Shown: in pieces, positions 25,401 to 32,537 of the stretch
Layout of the letters: each line of letters begins with the position of its first letter
Position numbering within the stretch: position 1 is the stretch's first letter
From: Sipunculus nudus
Taxonomy: Eukaryota > Annelida > Sipuncula > Golfingiida > Sipunculidae
Direction of reading: 5' to 3'
Assembly (NCBI GenBank): GCA_026874595.1
Contig: CM049310.1
Location: 6,572,001-6,636,000, forward strand
DNA: 64,000 bases
The notes under the pieces: generated by a model
Seen by the model: the letters and a program-made list of their open reading frames with translations, nothing else
Told to the model about the DNA's origin: nothing
The model's database searches: none
Made by a program: the position numbers and the translations under genes

Positions 25401-26942
25401 ATCCTAATTGTCCTTATATCACAACAAGCGCTCAAGCAACAACTGAATACTTAACTGATATACTGTTATTGTATGCTTTACATTTGTATGTACTTTAAAT
25501 TGCTTAACACTGAACAGTTCATTATCTTATCAGAAGTCTCATAACATTTACTTCCAATGTCCTCTGGTGACTGAAATGGGGGGGGGGGGGATGTAAGATT
25601 CACTTATTGGTTATACAAAAAATTAATGCTGATGATAAATTCCAAGCTAGGTGATATTATTTAAACCTTGTACCGGATAATATTAAATGCATATATATTA
25701 ATTAAAAGATTTAAAAGGCTACACAGGCCCATTTAAGAAACTACAATTTTTCCAGATGTTGTAGAAATTCATTTTTACTATTAAATTTGCTTTACCTATT
25801 CACAATTAAATGCACATTTCATATATTATTCAAAGGTGTAATCCAAAGGAGAAAATATATATATCCATTGATAAAAGTTTTAGTAACAGGAAGGGTCGGA
25901 GCCATTTTCTAAACAAAGTATGTCCAGAATTCATAAGACCAAGGCAGCAAAGTTGAATAATACTAGGAAAAGGCTCAACAGGCCATTTAATATAAAAAAT
26001 ATTGAGCATGGTCATATTTCAGATATGTTAGAATATTTTGCTCACATGATTTTCATCCACTTTGAATGAAGGTATATTTTTAGTCTTCCCCCGATTGAGT
26101 AAGCTACACCACATAAGGTAAATTTGGCCATTTGGTCACTTTATCATGACAATTTAATATTCCGTATGTTTGTATTATTTTGTAAAAATTTTTGATAAAA
26201 ACTTTTGTAAAACTGTATCAATTGCAATGGCACATTCTTTATAACATAAATTCCTTGATACAAGCATTATTTCCCCAATGGGCCAAGTGGCAATCAATAG
26301 ACAATAATGCTTAATGTTTCAGAAAGTATTTTTTTAAATGACATTACTTCACAGACAAAAATAATGATAAAATTAACTAAGCATCTATTGTTAGCCGAGT
26401 GAACCAAAATTGCAACAAAGAATAACCATGATTATTTTAATACTTTAATAGGCTCAATAGAAACGCCTATAATAATTTACAGTGCACTGGTGGAAGTATT
26501 GAGTCACATATTGTGAGTAAGCAAATGGTTAGTGAAGGTTTAATAAGAAGAATCTTCAATATCCAATGCAAACTCAAAATGCAATATAACATTTCATTAT
26601 ATTCTGATCGACTGCAAGACATTAACCAGCACCGACAATTATTTCCTGGAGTAACTTCAAACCTCAAACATTGTCGCCATAAGGGGGCGTGTCAACATAA
26701 ACAACGCCTTGCCCGTGTAAAACCCCTCACTCAGCATGCGCTCACTGGCGCCGAAAACTTACCCCCAAAGGAAAGCTTCTGGAGCGTTTTCAGGTCGATG
26801 GCATCAGCCTCCAGCACATCCTGGAACTCCTGCACCCTAAAATGCACAGTGAGATGTTATAGCTTTCAACAATATTGTTAGTTATTAAGAAATTGCACTG
26901 TCCGCAGCACCCAGGAACTTACTTCTGCTTGTAAGTCGCCAT
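1242..26942 (-). CDS. TBC1D13: TBC1 domain family member 13-like Rab GAP, spliced, 5' seven exons (3' part off window)
   Basis: Spliced gene with coding pieces 26942-26923, 26836-26763, 25038-24998, 13434-13373, 12655-12565, 2405-2323 and 1407-1242: 537 nt, 179 codons, phase-consistent at every junction. Each internal boundary has an AG acceptor and a GT donor. The product starts MATYKQK and carries the TBC1D13 landmarks FQDVL, LLLNYLPL, EEMIVQPGM, PLNPNP, YFKDNEMLLQIDKD, RRLYPDLAFFQQAT and LRTRVEHTMLKAQ. The TBC-domain IxxDxxR signature is present (IDKDCRR), with the arginine-finger codon CGG at the start of exon 7. TBC1D13 proteins stimulate GTP hydrolysis by Rab GTPases (RAB35 for the mammalian protein) in endosomal trafficking. 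About half the protein, including the rest of the TBC domain, must lie left of the window. Introns 3 and 5 are inflated by retroelements; introns 1, 4 and 6 are short (86, 717 and 915 bp). Confidence 0.93.
1408..2322. other. TBC1D13 intron 6, nothing else recognised
   Basis: AT-rich intron of 915 bp with GT-AG ends. I see no coding segment, repeat end or RNA gene in it. Confidence 0.6.
2323..2405 (-). CDS. TBC1D13: TBC1D13 coding exon 6
   Basis: Acceptor TTACAG, donor AG|GTGAGT. It encodes PLNPNPESNWSQYFKD followed by NEMLLQIDKDC plus two bases of an Arg codon. This is the most conserved block before the TBC arginine finger and the piece that identifies the paralogue as TBC1D13. Starts in phase 0 and ends in phase 2. 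Confidence 0.94.
2811..2936. repeat. Short hairpin-ended interspersed repeat (HINE/pearl-like), minimal copy
   Basis: A 126-bp copy with both ends of a family seen many times in this window. The left end reads GTGACCCAGGGATCATGACG then CTCAG; a run of (GACA)n follows; the right end is GCTATAGCTCAAATGACTT then a partner arm TAGTCTGCTGAGC and an A run. The right arms fold into an imperfect hairpin. No coding capacity. It lies in TBC1D13 intron 5. Class assignment (Helentron-derived) is inference from end structure. Confidence 0.5.
3190..4010. repeat. Tandem-like palindrome repeat family S3 (copy 1)
   Basis: Non-coding repeat with a unit near 277 bp that alternates two half-units. Each half-unit contains a GGTGG(C/T)GCCACC palindrome (near 3471, 3600 and 3749) and a phrase of the type TCATATCTC..GGTTTGA..AAATTTTGCATG. 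Related blocks lie near 15180, 28600-29700, 40380-41170 and 41600-42180. The short open frames in it look like by-products of the repeat. Confidence 0.6.
4010..4572. other. TBC1D13 intron 5 sequence before the LTR element
   Basis: AT-rich intronic DNA. It contains no recognisable gene and ends with CTATC (4573-4577), the left target-site copy of the LTR retrotransposon. Confidence 0.5.
4573..4577. other. Target-site duplication, left (CTATC)
   Basis: Five bases directly before the TG of the left LTR, identical to 12225-12229 after the CA of the right LTR. Five-base duplications are usual for Ty3-type integrases. Confidence 0.9.
4578..5722 (-). repeat. 3' LTR of the Gmr1-like element
   Basis: 1145 bp, starting TGTCACC and ending GGTGACA on the plus strand, so the ends are inverted (TGTCACC/GGTGACA). 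It pairs with 11087-12224. Differences seen: a 7-bp insertion in the GACGTCAC...GTTCACTG region near 5396-5405, and C versus T near 5530. Open frames inside it are antisense and occur in both LTRs. Confidence 0.93.
5723..5737 (-). other. Polypurine tract
   Basis: On the minus strand the bases just before the 3' LTR read AAAAGGAGGGGGTGA, a purine run in the place where plus-strand priming starts in LTR elements. Confidence 0.7.
5738..5930. other. 3' untranslated part of the LTR element
   Basis: Short non-coding segment between the stop of the RT-RNase H region and the polypurine tract; no motif recognised. Confidence 0.6.
5931..7538 (-). CDS. Reverse transcriptase-RNase H region of the Gmr1-like element
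   Basis: 535 codons open. Ty3-type RT motifs in order: KPDGKTRFVIDYRKLN (about 162-177), LDLTKGYWQIPV with Asp207, MPFGLVTAGAVFTRMM (239-254), and YVDD at 267-270. RNase H follows, with all four acidic residues in place: CDASD (Asp418), IEKESLA (Glu457), TDHKPL (Asp484) and HGPDFLSR (Asp527). The region ends RLPEC with no integrase after it, unlike ordinary Ty3 elements. The frame is the same as the upstream Gag-PR-IN frame and is separated from it by one TAA at 7548-7550. The true translation start is therefore probably not here; the GTG at 7538 is just the first start-like codon after the stop. The sequence across the junction (HVNMLKRYH) is the usual tail of a Ty3 integrase. Confidence 0.93.
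   Translation of the reverse strand: MNMLKRYHARNEPQHILAVVAKGAPDSIHDPDGVDGETEPPVFGELNPEGIDEDAHMSLPSYARRQTERDVQVNADLGKCQRREILSLLRQYGDVFTDVPKLTNVVECSIKLSSDVPVKTRPYRVPFELRETMRTEIQEMLNLGIIEQSDSSYASPCILLRKPDGKTRFVIDYRKLNQSVVFDPEPMPNPETLFVEVAKSQYFTKLDLTKGYWQIPVSEESRDKTAFVTPDGHYQFRVMPFGLVTAGAVFTRMMRKIFSDMPNVVCYVDDVLIHAETWEEHLRTLREVLVRLECANLAAKPAKTFIGYQSLEFLGHLVGTGNLATNPVLLKRIQSTDRPKTKKALRAFLGLTGYYRKFVPNYAEIAVPLTDLTRKGQPNKLDWKPVHENAYCSLKAKLSDPPILKLPYFSKRFYLKCDASDVGIGCILMQRHEGIMHPVAYASRKLLPRERNYSTIEKESLAIVWSVQKFEMYLACRPFTIQTDHKPLKCISKSKCANKRVMRWALVLQEFRFDIEAVSGKLNHGPDFLSRLPEC
7548..10364 (-). CDS. Gag-protease-integrase polyprotein of the Gmr1-like element
   Basis: 938 codons. Domains in order: charged coiled coil rich in E/R/Q (25-75); a capsid region (95-260) with the pattern FRTCRPERGETPSQFAVRL and EQFVNCCSRDL, resembling the SCAN-type capsid that vertebrates took from Gmr1-like elements; a CCHC knuckle CYLCNELGHKAWEC (303-316); a retropepsin-like site RDSG (411-414); an integrase zinc-binding region (His610, His617, Cys647, Cys650); and a DDE core with Asp680 (SMDLVGP) and Asp740 (LTDMGTQF). 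The glutamate expected 35 residues later is Val776 (NGMVVRFNG, codon 8037-8039), so strand transfer should be lost. The frame stops at TAA 7548-7550 and stays open beyond. The ATG at 10364 is the first in frame and precedes the coiled coil. Confidence 0.92.
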   Translation of the reverse strand: METLESLVRCGQALGLKDQALQDYVEARRRADEEREERARQREIEKEQRELEREQRELEREREARAHELEVLRLKSDSGVKEERSRDVFPKIQLPPFDEAHDQLDAFLERFERLAVCQGYDRENWALHLSPLLRGKALGTYTQLSVSEAMDYDKLKIALLKRYQMTEEGYRHKFRTCRPERGETPSQFAVRLSGYLDHWIGMAVVGGDYDGVVNLLMCEQFVNCCSRDLSMFLKKRRCRDFDSMVDLAESYTEAHGVHSLTAGPRYGNNVLRPAQPVSQPREKREVERSPGGQTFKPSGGIRCYLCNELGHKAWECKTSARSRPRSSPQVGRAAGDQQRYRTNFSPPYNPKQKPETMSMAVVEAETETVGAVKPEVESPSQSLGFAAQTEGGISLPVCEGLVNGKSARVLRDSGCSSAGIRESYVEPNQFTGHQVECRLFDGSVRQFPTARINVDCAYFVGTIEAMVVGDAVCDLALGNVAGARDPYDPDPTWKSERSSGIVCDGVESQKEVSSAVETRSAAREKQIPTRSLNVASPVADVSPAEFLKAQEEDGSLAPYWRLAREARNDSPFRIEDGYLVRVVSDKRGDQDGSRVVVPQTLRYDVMRMGHEAVMAGHQGIDKTHDRVRNQFFWKGMYNDIAEFCKSCPICQKTIPKGKVPGATLGQMPLIDEPWRRISMDLVGPIHPASERGHRYILTVMDYATRYPEAVALKNIDTVSVADALVDIYARLGVPSEVLTDMGTQFTSDLMREVSRVLSVRQLTTTPYHPMCNGMVVRFNGTLKLMLKRMCEERPRDWDRYLSAVLFAYREAPHESTGFSPFELLYGRIVRGPMRILRDLWTKRDTSVETKTTYQYVLDLQDKLSDTCALAREALNKSANRHKLLYDRGKCTRRFEAGDEVMLLLPTERNKLMVQWKGPYTIVNRVGDLDYRIKIGDKV
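8037..8039 (-). other. Integrase catalytic Glu position occupied by Val
   Basis: Codon 776 reads GTG where DDE integrases carry an acidic residue exactly 35 residues after the second Asp (Asp740). The flanking residues (NGM..RFNGTLK) are conserved, so alignment is not in doubt. Confidence 0.85.
10365..11064 (-). other. Leader of the Gmr1-like element
   Basis: About 0.7 kb of non-coding leader between the primer binding site and the Gag start. It contains a GGACGGACGG-type simple repeat at about 10510-10565 and an AT-rich part at 10660-11060. No ORF with known motifs. Confidence 0.6.
11065..11081 (-). other. Candidate tRNA primer binding site
   Basis: Five bases inside the 5' LTR the minus strand reads TGGCGAGCGTGCCAGGA, beginning with TGG as expected for pairing to a tRNA CCA end. 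It resembles the 3' end of tRNA-Arg(ACG) of animals, but the tRNA identity is from memory and uncertain. Confidence 0.5.
11087..12224 (-). repeat. 5' LTR of the Gmr1-like element
   Basis: 1138 bp, TG...CA ended, nearly identical to 4578-5722; followed by target duplication CTATC. In element orientation this is the upstream LTR. Confidence 0.93.
12225..12229. other. Target-site duplication, right (CTATC)
   Basis: Matches 4573-4577 exactly. Confidence 0.9.
12565..12655 (-). CDS. TBC1D13: TBC1D13 coding exon 5
   Basis: Acceptor TTACAG then A completing an Arg codon; donor CAT|GTAAGT. It encodes QTYQQFIEEMIVQPGM then a Gly-rich segment ending GGFEDH. EEMIVQPGM matches the family closely. Ends in phase 0, joining PLNPNP of exon 6. 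Confidence 0.92.
12656..13372. other. TBC1D13 intron 4
   Basis: 717-bp AT-rich intron with GT-AG ends; no other feature recognised. Confidence 0.6.
13373..13434 (-). CDS. TBC1D13: TBC1D13 coding exon 4
   Basis: Acceptor TTTTCAG, donor AG|GTGGGT. It encodes LLLNYLPLKRAEWKEHLQKQ plus two bases of Arg. LLLNYLPL is a hallmark of the N-terminal part of TBC1D13. Confidence 0.93.
13617..13660. repeat. Isolated end of the hairpin-ended repeat family
   Basis: AAGGGACCCATGGGTCACATC then GCTCAGCTGA matches the left end of the family (palindromic GACCCATGGGTC plus GCTCAGCTGA). No right end was found nearby, so this is a fragment. Confidence 0.4.
14053..14250 (-). repeat. DIRS right inverted terminal repeat
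   Basis: The inner part (about 14095-14250) is the reverse complement of 21853-22008. The outer part (14053-14112) matches only the internal complementary region. Confidence 0.82.
14293..14404 (-). repeat. DIRS internal complementary region
   Basis: 14293-14350 is the reverse complement of 14053-14112 (outer end of the right repeat). 14355-14404 is the reverse complement of 21982-22031 (outer end of the left repeat). The two halves meet at a G run near 14351-14357, which marks the circular junction. No known role other than templating element ends. Confidence 0.82.
14464..15004 (-). pseudogene. DIRS tyrosine recombinase, C-terminal half
   Basis: This part begins KNQNFDDPPSAQPSL and continues to KAHDIRALSTSLG (HxxR box) and YWKSPSTFTRFYLKDV (Trp and the nucleophile Tyr), ending near 14464. 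It covers the C-terminal catalytic residues of a DIRS-family recombinase. Frameshifts are visible at a G/C run near 14870 and near 14665. The N-terminal half lies on the far side of the nested insertion at 15005-17585, so the gene cannot be expressed whole. Confidence 0.82.
15553..15640. repeat. 22-bp minisatellite, about four units
   Basis: Units of the form CATGAGGTGATCACATG plus five bases, repeated four times with a few substitutions. Each contains TGATCACATG. Confidence 0.75.
16380..16990. repeat. 177-bp tandem array
   Basis: The phrase ACTAAATTCAGCTTCCCATA recurs at 16571, 16748 and 16925, exactly 177 bp apart, with partial units on both sides. Unit content includes CAAAAGTCACTGAACTGAGA and GTGGTTTTTGAGAAGAAGA. 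It lies inside the nested insertion. Confidence 0.85.
17586..18450 (-). pseudogene. DIRS tyrosine recombinase, N-terminal half
   Basis: Frame-broken. The part near 18080-18020 reads DRIYDSRWRLFTEVGIFPG (typical recombinase start). After a frameshift near 17990 it continues LSYPSLRGYRAALLSVLR and ASAGRRSELHAL, the box with the first catalytic Arg, to LHFPPDF at 17586, where the nested repeat interrupts it. It overlaps the end of the RNase H region, as in DIRS elements. Confidence 0.8.
18340..19600 (-). pseudogene. DIRS reverse transcriptase-RNase H
   Basis: The first part reads RLFLVHKPHGRWHPIIDLKC, then has an in-frame stop near 19503. The main frame 19485-18592 has KIDLTDAYFHVPIHP (catalytic Asp), LPFG, YLDDWL (catalytic pair), LQFLGV, and the RNase H start VYTDASLLCWGA and NILELRAA. 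A frameshift near 18612 moves the rest of RNase H (WTDNTAVVAYINRQGG and GVSNILADALS) into another frame. All core motifs are still readable, so decay is moderate. Confidence 0.86.
19870..21735 (-). pseudogene. DIRS Gag-like ORF
   Basis: The start ATG at 21735 opens MENPTYCVSCGSLIPVWDSH, with a CxxC..H..C..CxxC-type metal-binding head as in other DIRS Gag proteins. The following region is Pro/Ser-rich and broken. A 219-codon segment (20891-20232) and a partly overlapping frame down to about 19901 (LVENCILLRRTACLQSLKHL) carry the rest. At least two frameshifts are needed, including near the C run at 21490. Upstream ATG in the same frame (21828) is less likely since the metal-binding head starts at 21735. 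Confidence 0.65.
21853..22031 (-). repeat. DIRS left inverted terminal repeat
   Basis: Reverse complement of the right repeat over its inner part, with its outer end (21982-22031) copied in the internal complementary region. Element 5' end. Confidence 0.82.
22415..23460. repeat. Hairpin-ended interspersed repeat, with duplicated end
   Basis: Shares long similarity with 49536-50365 (for example AACAGCCTGGGGAGCATAGA and GCCGTGGCCAAAGTTGGGCA). It ends with a GGACGGACAGACGGAC tract and the hairpin AGCTCAG...CTGAGCT at 23199-23227. The last 233 bp are repeated, ending in a second hairpin at 23432-23460. In TBC1D13 intron 3. Non-coding. Confidence 0.7.
23738..23850. repeat. 22-bp minisatellite, about five units
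   Basis: Units of the form TGTGAGGTCACAGCCTAAA plus three bases; five tandem copies with substitutions. Confidence 0.75.
23851..24997. other. TBC1D13 intron 3, unassigned part
   Basis: AT-rich intronic DNA up to the GTAGGA donor of exon 3; nothing recognised. Confidence 0.5.
24998..25038 (-). CDS. TBC1D13: TBC1D13 coding exon 3 (41 bp)
   Basis: Very short exon: acceptor ATCCAG, donor AAG|GTAGGA. It encodes the end of a Gly codon then CPFEKSIRSRCWK, which lines up with the family segment between LSF-G and LLLNYLP. Phase fits both neighbours exactly, which is the main support for a 41-bp exon. Confidence 0.88.
25039..26762. other. TBC1D13 intron 2
   Basis: 1724-bp AT-rich intron with a G run at about 25580. 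No exon, RNA gene or complete element recognised. Confidence 0.5.
26763..26836 (-). CDS. TBC1D13: TBC1D13 coding exon 2
   Basis: Acceptor TTTTAG, donor GGG|GTAAGT. It encodes VQEFQDVLEADAIDLKTLQK then LSFG, matching the family N-terminus (FQDVL and LSF). 74 bp. Confidence 0.92.
26923..26942 (-). CDS. TBC1D13: TBC1D13 coding exon 1 (start)
   Basis: ATGGCGACTTACAAGCAGAA then GTAAGT. The 20-bp coding part gives MATYKQ plus two bases of a Lys codon completed in exon 2. Chosen as the start because the phase fits exon 2 and the short N-terminus before FQDVL equals that of the family. Confidence 0.85.
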
Positions 26943-26953
26943 GTTTGTTACCG

Positions 26954-26971
26954 TCCCACAATGCAGCAGCG
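26954..26971. promoter_or_regulatory. ZNF143/Staf-like promoter motif
   Basis: TCCCACAATGCAGCAGCG fits the remembered Staf/ZNF143 consensus (CCCAnnATGCnnnGCG). It lies 12 bp upstream of the TBC1D13 start codon, in a locally CpG- and GC-richer patch. Motif-based call only. Confidence 0.45.
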
Positions 26972-28600
26972 ATGTTCCCCTGATCAGGGAGATGAACTTT
27001 AGCTAGTTAGCAGTTAGCACTTGTAAGCGTAATTTAAGACATGATCGCTGGCACTGCCTTCCCATAGATTCGCATCCTGTCCCCGGGACTGGTTAATTAA
27101 TTGTTATTCTAAATGATAGTCCCGATATTTATGATGGTGGTATTTTTTTTTAACAAAATACAGTGATGTATCCATGCGCTTCAAATAAGAAAAGAGGGGG
27201 GGGGGGGGGGGAGACCAAGTAAGTCCAGATATATATATTTATTTCAGAATATAAGAAATACTGTTAAATGAATTAAACAATTGATTATGTGCATTGTTTA
27301 ACACGTGCATAGCCTGCATTTGGGAATCCTGTGATAAAAAAAACATGCAGAAAACCGCCAGGCGCGGGCAAAGCGGCATGCATGTAGGCCTAAAATCTAC
27401 GCATGACGTGCACTACTAAGCCTACAGAATAAAATTCACTAATTCATTCAAATCTTGCGTATTATACGCCAAGTTAATGTTATATACGCTTTTCCGTGCA
27501 AAAGAGATTAAAAAATCCAAATATATGGATTAAGCCTATAACTGCATGATTAAATGTGGCTTGTATAGGTATCCAGGATACAGCTAGGATACCGCCGCTT
27601 AAAAAAGGTTCAGAGGAGGACTATAAGCTAAGATTCATTATATCAAGATAAATTTCTTGGTAATTGGAATGAATTGCTATTTACTAAGTTACCCCACATT
27701 AAGTAAGCCTTGCTTGTCCCTGTCTCAGATGCAATACATGTAGGGCCTATTTGATTTTTTATTATTTTCCCCCAGCAAGAGATTTTAAGTTGGTATTTTC
27801 CGGATCTGCGCATAAGGATTCTCACCTTATTTATTTAGTGTATATTGATTTTATCGGCATTTCCGTATTCCACATGCAGGATATCCGCCTTTCGTGCATA
27901 ATTATGTTTATAAACGAAAACAGCTAGAACTCTTCTTAACAACCCCGGCGCTTGAAACTGCTTCTGAATCATAAACAATCAACTGCGTGACCTGTGCTAA
28001 GTTAGGCCCCTAGCTATGGAAACCACACCGCTTGCACTTTCGGAAGGTAATATAAACGCATTCGACTAAAAAACACGTTTGTAATATGATGATTATGACT
28101 CTTTTAGCCGGTATCATTATTTTATCATAACGTGGGATGGCTCTAGTTTCCTATAAAAAAAGGATAGGCTACTGTAGGGCTCTCGCAGAGCGTAGCGTAT
28201 ATGGGGAGCATACGGGAGATAGGCCTATATAAGGCTAGATATATGTAATTACCATAAGCATTGCATTAATATAGGCCTATCTAATTATAAAATAGAGCTT
28301 AACATCAGGTTCTTTGGAATGGATTTAAATGATCATAACATGAAGGATGAAACAGTTTTTAAATTTTTATGTGTAACAAGTTTTTTTTTTATAGAAAGGG
28401 GGGGGGGTATAGGACCCTATAGCCTTTAACAGTGCGATAGAATTTCTACAAGCTACTAGTATGTATAGCGGCCTGATGCCATTAATATCTAGAAAATGGG
28501 CATTCGACAAGCGACTATATACAAGTATCCGCCAAATCACAAATTAAGGCATGGGTAAAGTAAGGCATTGAATGTTCCTGACATGACTTAACTCCAAATA
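26972..28600. other. Upstream flank of TBC1D13, no gene seen
   Basis: Contains a G run near 27197-27211 and another at about 28397; otherwise AT-rich. No exon or element end recognised. Confidence 0.45.
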
Positions 28601-29700
28601 TATGTGGCATCAGGGATGCCAATTAATCTTCTCATATATGTGCAATTTTCACCAAAAACAGATCTACGGATGGATACGAGAGGAAAGGATTGTAGATGGC
28701 CCAAGCAGTCTTGTTTAGAAGATAAACCATTCAAAGGTCTATGGACATGCAATTTTTTAAGGGAATTCATCAACCACTCCTGAGAATAAGGCAGTATATC
28801 CCAAGGAAGCAAAAAGGTAGGTGGCGCCACCTGTCTGATCTATGCTAGATCTACTCTATGTGAAAATGATTTATAGGTCGCGCCACCAGGCTTGTGTACA
28901 AGATGGAGGTACACATGTGAAATTTCAGGCTGATACGTTACACCAGTCTTGAGATGAACTGATGGACGTATTCTAAAAATACGTGATTACAGGTGGTGCC
29001 ATTAGTCTCGTGAATGTGAATCTGCCCAAGACGGATAAACATACAAAATTTCATGCCGAGATACCGAACCACTACTGAGAAAAAGTGCATCAAAGTATTC
29101 TACAAAACAGAAAGGCATGTGACGCCACCTGTGTGGTCTACAATAAAGCTTTCCAAGACGGATAAACTTGCAAAATTTAGGCTGATACATTTATCCACTC
29201 CTGAGATATGAGCGATTTTAACGAAAAGCAAACGAACAAAATAACGCGAAAACAATTGCAGAGCGCACCCCATTCGTGAATACAAGATGGAGAGATCCAA
29301 AATCTATGAACATGAACAATTTCAAGCCAATATGGCAAACCACTCCTGAGAAAAGGGCATTAATGTATTCAGTGAAAACGCTTGGAAAGGTAGGTCGTGC
29401 CCCCTGCCTGGTCTACGAGAAAACTCTCCAAGATGGGTAAAATGCCAAATTTCAGACCAATACATTGAACCATTCATGAGGTATGAGCAATTTTTACTCA
29501 AGGCAAACGCGTGAATGGACGCCACGCGAAAACTATTCCAGATGGCGCCACCAGTCTTGACTACTAGATTTAGGTATCCAGTGTCTATAGACATGCCTAA
29601 TTTAAAGCCAATACATTGGACCACTATTGAGATATGGGCCATTATCACTAAGACACCCAGGTTCATACTGCACGAAAAGGATTGCAAGTGGCGCCACTAG
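28600..29700. repeat. Palindrome repeat family S3 (copy 3)
   Basis: Degenerate tandem half-units, each with a GCGCCAC core (clear at 28820 as GGTGGCGCCACC, others mutated) and phrases such as AAATTTCAGGC and CTCCTGAGA. The run of open frames on the minus strand reflects the repeat unit and not a gene. Confidence 0.6.
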
Positions 29701-30770
29701 CCTATGTTAGCATCAGTTCACATGAGACCAAATAATTAATTATGCTGGGTTTCGGAAAGATCGACCCAAGTGTCTGAGAGGAATTCTTTGGAAACGAACT
29801 CGGAGGCAAAGGCGGAACCCGCGTTTAAAACATAGTATCCACAAAACTCTGTTTGGCCGATATAATTAAAGGTCGAACCCCAGATTTGGACCACCTTATT
29901 TAGAGCCATTCTGTATGCTCTTCAGTGAAGGACCGATTTAGTTTCTATGGAAAACCTTTAATTTACAAAATTACACAGAAATGGTTAAACGTTTATAATG
30001 AGAATACCATACAGACAAATATCACATTCCAGAAAAAAAAAATATTGATTAAAGTAGCCCCGTCAAATCAAAGAATTTCTTTAAGATTGTCTCGGTCATC
30101 AGGGACAGACACAGAATCTTTAAGCAAAAGGGGGCTCAGCACTCTGGCACAGGATACATATGGACCGGGAGTGCTAGAAAACTTACTTTGTACATAACTC
30201 TCGCATGCAGAACTTTATGGCAGAAAGTGAAACGACGCATATCCAGTGTTGCTACTTGCATTAAGCGTTTATGCCACTATTTCGCCATTAAGCGTTTATG
30301 AACATAAATCCAATTATTTATAGGTAAAATTTAACCTTTCCTGTATATATTTATTTTATTGACACTCTGTACGTTTAAAAGAGTTAGACCACACTAAAAA
30401 TATTATTCATTATCTACATTTTAGTAATCAGTGCTCACACAATAAGCGAACAGCATGTGCATTTTCAAGACACAGAAACATCGCCACGCATACGTAAATT
30501 ACACGATGTAACCACATGTATATCGATTTATTTTAGTTGGCAGACTATTCAGCTACAGGTATATCCTAAATAATATAAAATTGAACTGATATATTTATTA
30601 GTTTCACAAGCATGCACACAGTTGGTGTAAAGTGTCCGATAGATGGCGATGTGATAGACCTTTCGCGAATTTATCTCTAATTAGTTCACTCTGTGAACTT
30701 ATGCCATGGCGCAGCGTCCGCCCTCCGCTGTCCACTGTCAACCGTCCACCGTCTGTTACCAAATATCTCA
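29701..30770. other. Unassigned sequence before satellite S1
   Basis: AT-rich, with one degenerate S1-like start near 30760. No gene recognised. Confidence 0.4.
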
Positions 30771-31640
30771 ACAGCCACAGCAGCTACCTTCATGAAACTT
30801 TGCAGAATTACTGATCATGGGATGGACATGCAAAGATAAGCTTTTGGTGGCGCCACCTATGACTGCTAAATGATTTTGACCTCCAGGTGGTGCCACCTGT
30901 GTTGACCTACTTTCTGCGGGACAAAATGATTCTTTCTACTTCTTCCAAGATAAGTCACAAAGTATTGATATTTTGGCCTTCATATTATAACCAACAGATC
31001 CTAAGAGGAAGGGGAATAATTTGAGTATAAATTCAGTCAAGTCATTTTCAAGATGGCGTCTCTACGTAACTTCAGATTCTGTCGATCGCAAAATATGACA
31101 GCTTGATGTGTTTCTAAACATAATGTATTGTCTGTTACCAAATATCTTAGGAACTGCTGCAGCCTTCAGTTTCAAATTTCACAGGAATATTGATCATGTG
31201 ACTGCTAAATGATTTTGACCTCCAGGTGGCGCCACCTGTGTTGACCTACTTTCTGCGGGACAAAATGGTCTTTTCCTCTTCTTCCAAGATAAGTCACAAA
31301 GTATTGATATTTTGGCCTTCATATCATAGTCAACAGTTCCTTAGAGGAAGGGGAATAATTTGAGTATAAATTCATCCAAGTCATTTTCAAGATGGCATCT
31401 CTACGGAACTTCAAATTCTGTCGATCGCAAAATATGACAGCTTGATGTGTTTCTATACATGATGTATTGTCTGTTACCAAATATCTTAGGAACTGCTGCA
31501 GCCTTCAGTTTCAAATTTCATAGGAATATTGATCATGTGACTGCTTAATGATTTTGACCTCCAGGTGGCGCCACCTGTACACTGTTAACCTACTTTCTGC
31601 GGGACAAAATGGTCTTTTCCACTTCTTCCAAGATAAGTCA
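30770..31640. repeat. 339-bp satellite S1, left block
   Basis: Tandem units with the landmark TCTGTTACCAAATATCTTAG (31131 and 31470, 339 bp apart). The palindrome GGTGG(C/T)GCCACC sits at 30886, 31225 and 31564, again 339 bp apart. The block ends inside a unit at the target site of DNA transposon A. Confidence 0.9.
31635..31640. other. Target duplication of transposon A, left (AAGTCA)
   Basis: Identical to 35808-35813; the intact S1 unit has a single AAGTCA here. Confidence 0.75.
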
Positions 31641-31735
31641 TAGGGGCGTAGCCAGAGGGGGGCCGCAAGGGGCCATGCCCCCCCCCCGGTCGCATCCATT
31701 ACTCGCCGTCCTTTCATAATTTCATTAATCTAATA

Positions 31736-31777
<42 letters not shown>

Positions 31778-32537
31778 TACATATATATGTATTAAATTGC
31801 CTTTGCTATTAGTGGCGGATCCAAAGGGCGCCCCCCCCCCGTTGAGCTGCAATATATCTCATTTTATCTAATTTCCAAATTTTCGTGATTAATTTTCGTA
31901 TTTCATATTTTTTTATCAATTATCAATTAGATTATATTAAAGTTATTCGCAGTTTATTACTTTTAACTTTATTTGTTGAGAATAAGGATATTTATGAACA
32001 GCTGCAGAACAAATGCAGAGCACCAAGCCCTGCTTTGGGTCGACCGTGAACAATCTCCCGGCTCCTCTGGTGATACCGGTACTCGAACTCGCGGTCTGTG
32101 CTCTTAGGAGTCCTGCGTGCTGTCGAGACCACGAAACCCGGTAAAATGCAAAGTTTAACATAAGACTTCAACATATCAGTTATTTCACTCCGAGCATTAC
32201 ATTTAAAAGATAATATTTTGCAAGTTTCAAACGTAAATGCGCCTTTGGGCCAACGACTTGTCTGAAAACGATTAAAATTTTATATCCTCATTTTGAAGAA
32301 ATATAAATATTAAATATTGACCCTTCCTACAGTTTGACTACATAACGCAAAGACATAAGGGAACAGTTTTTCAGGAACAGGAAATCCTCATTATTTTGTG
32401 AAAATTGCCTCAAAATGTCCTCTTTACATTACATATTCAAAAAAGTTCCCAATATGGGAGGGGGATACCCCCTCCCATACCCTCCCCATGTACCTGTAAC
32501 TAACCTTAATGAAACCATCGTACATAATTGAAAATAA

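Noticed and set aside
31741-31800. (TA)n tract as a replication origin or regulatory site
   Set aside because: Simple repeats of this kind occur on all four inner flanks of the two transposon copies and are best seen as element-internal microsatellites.
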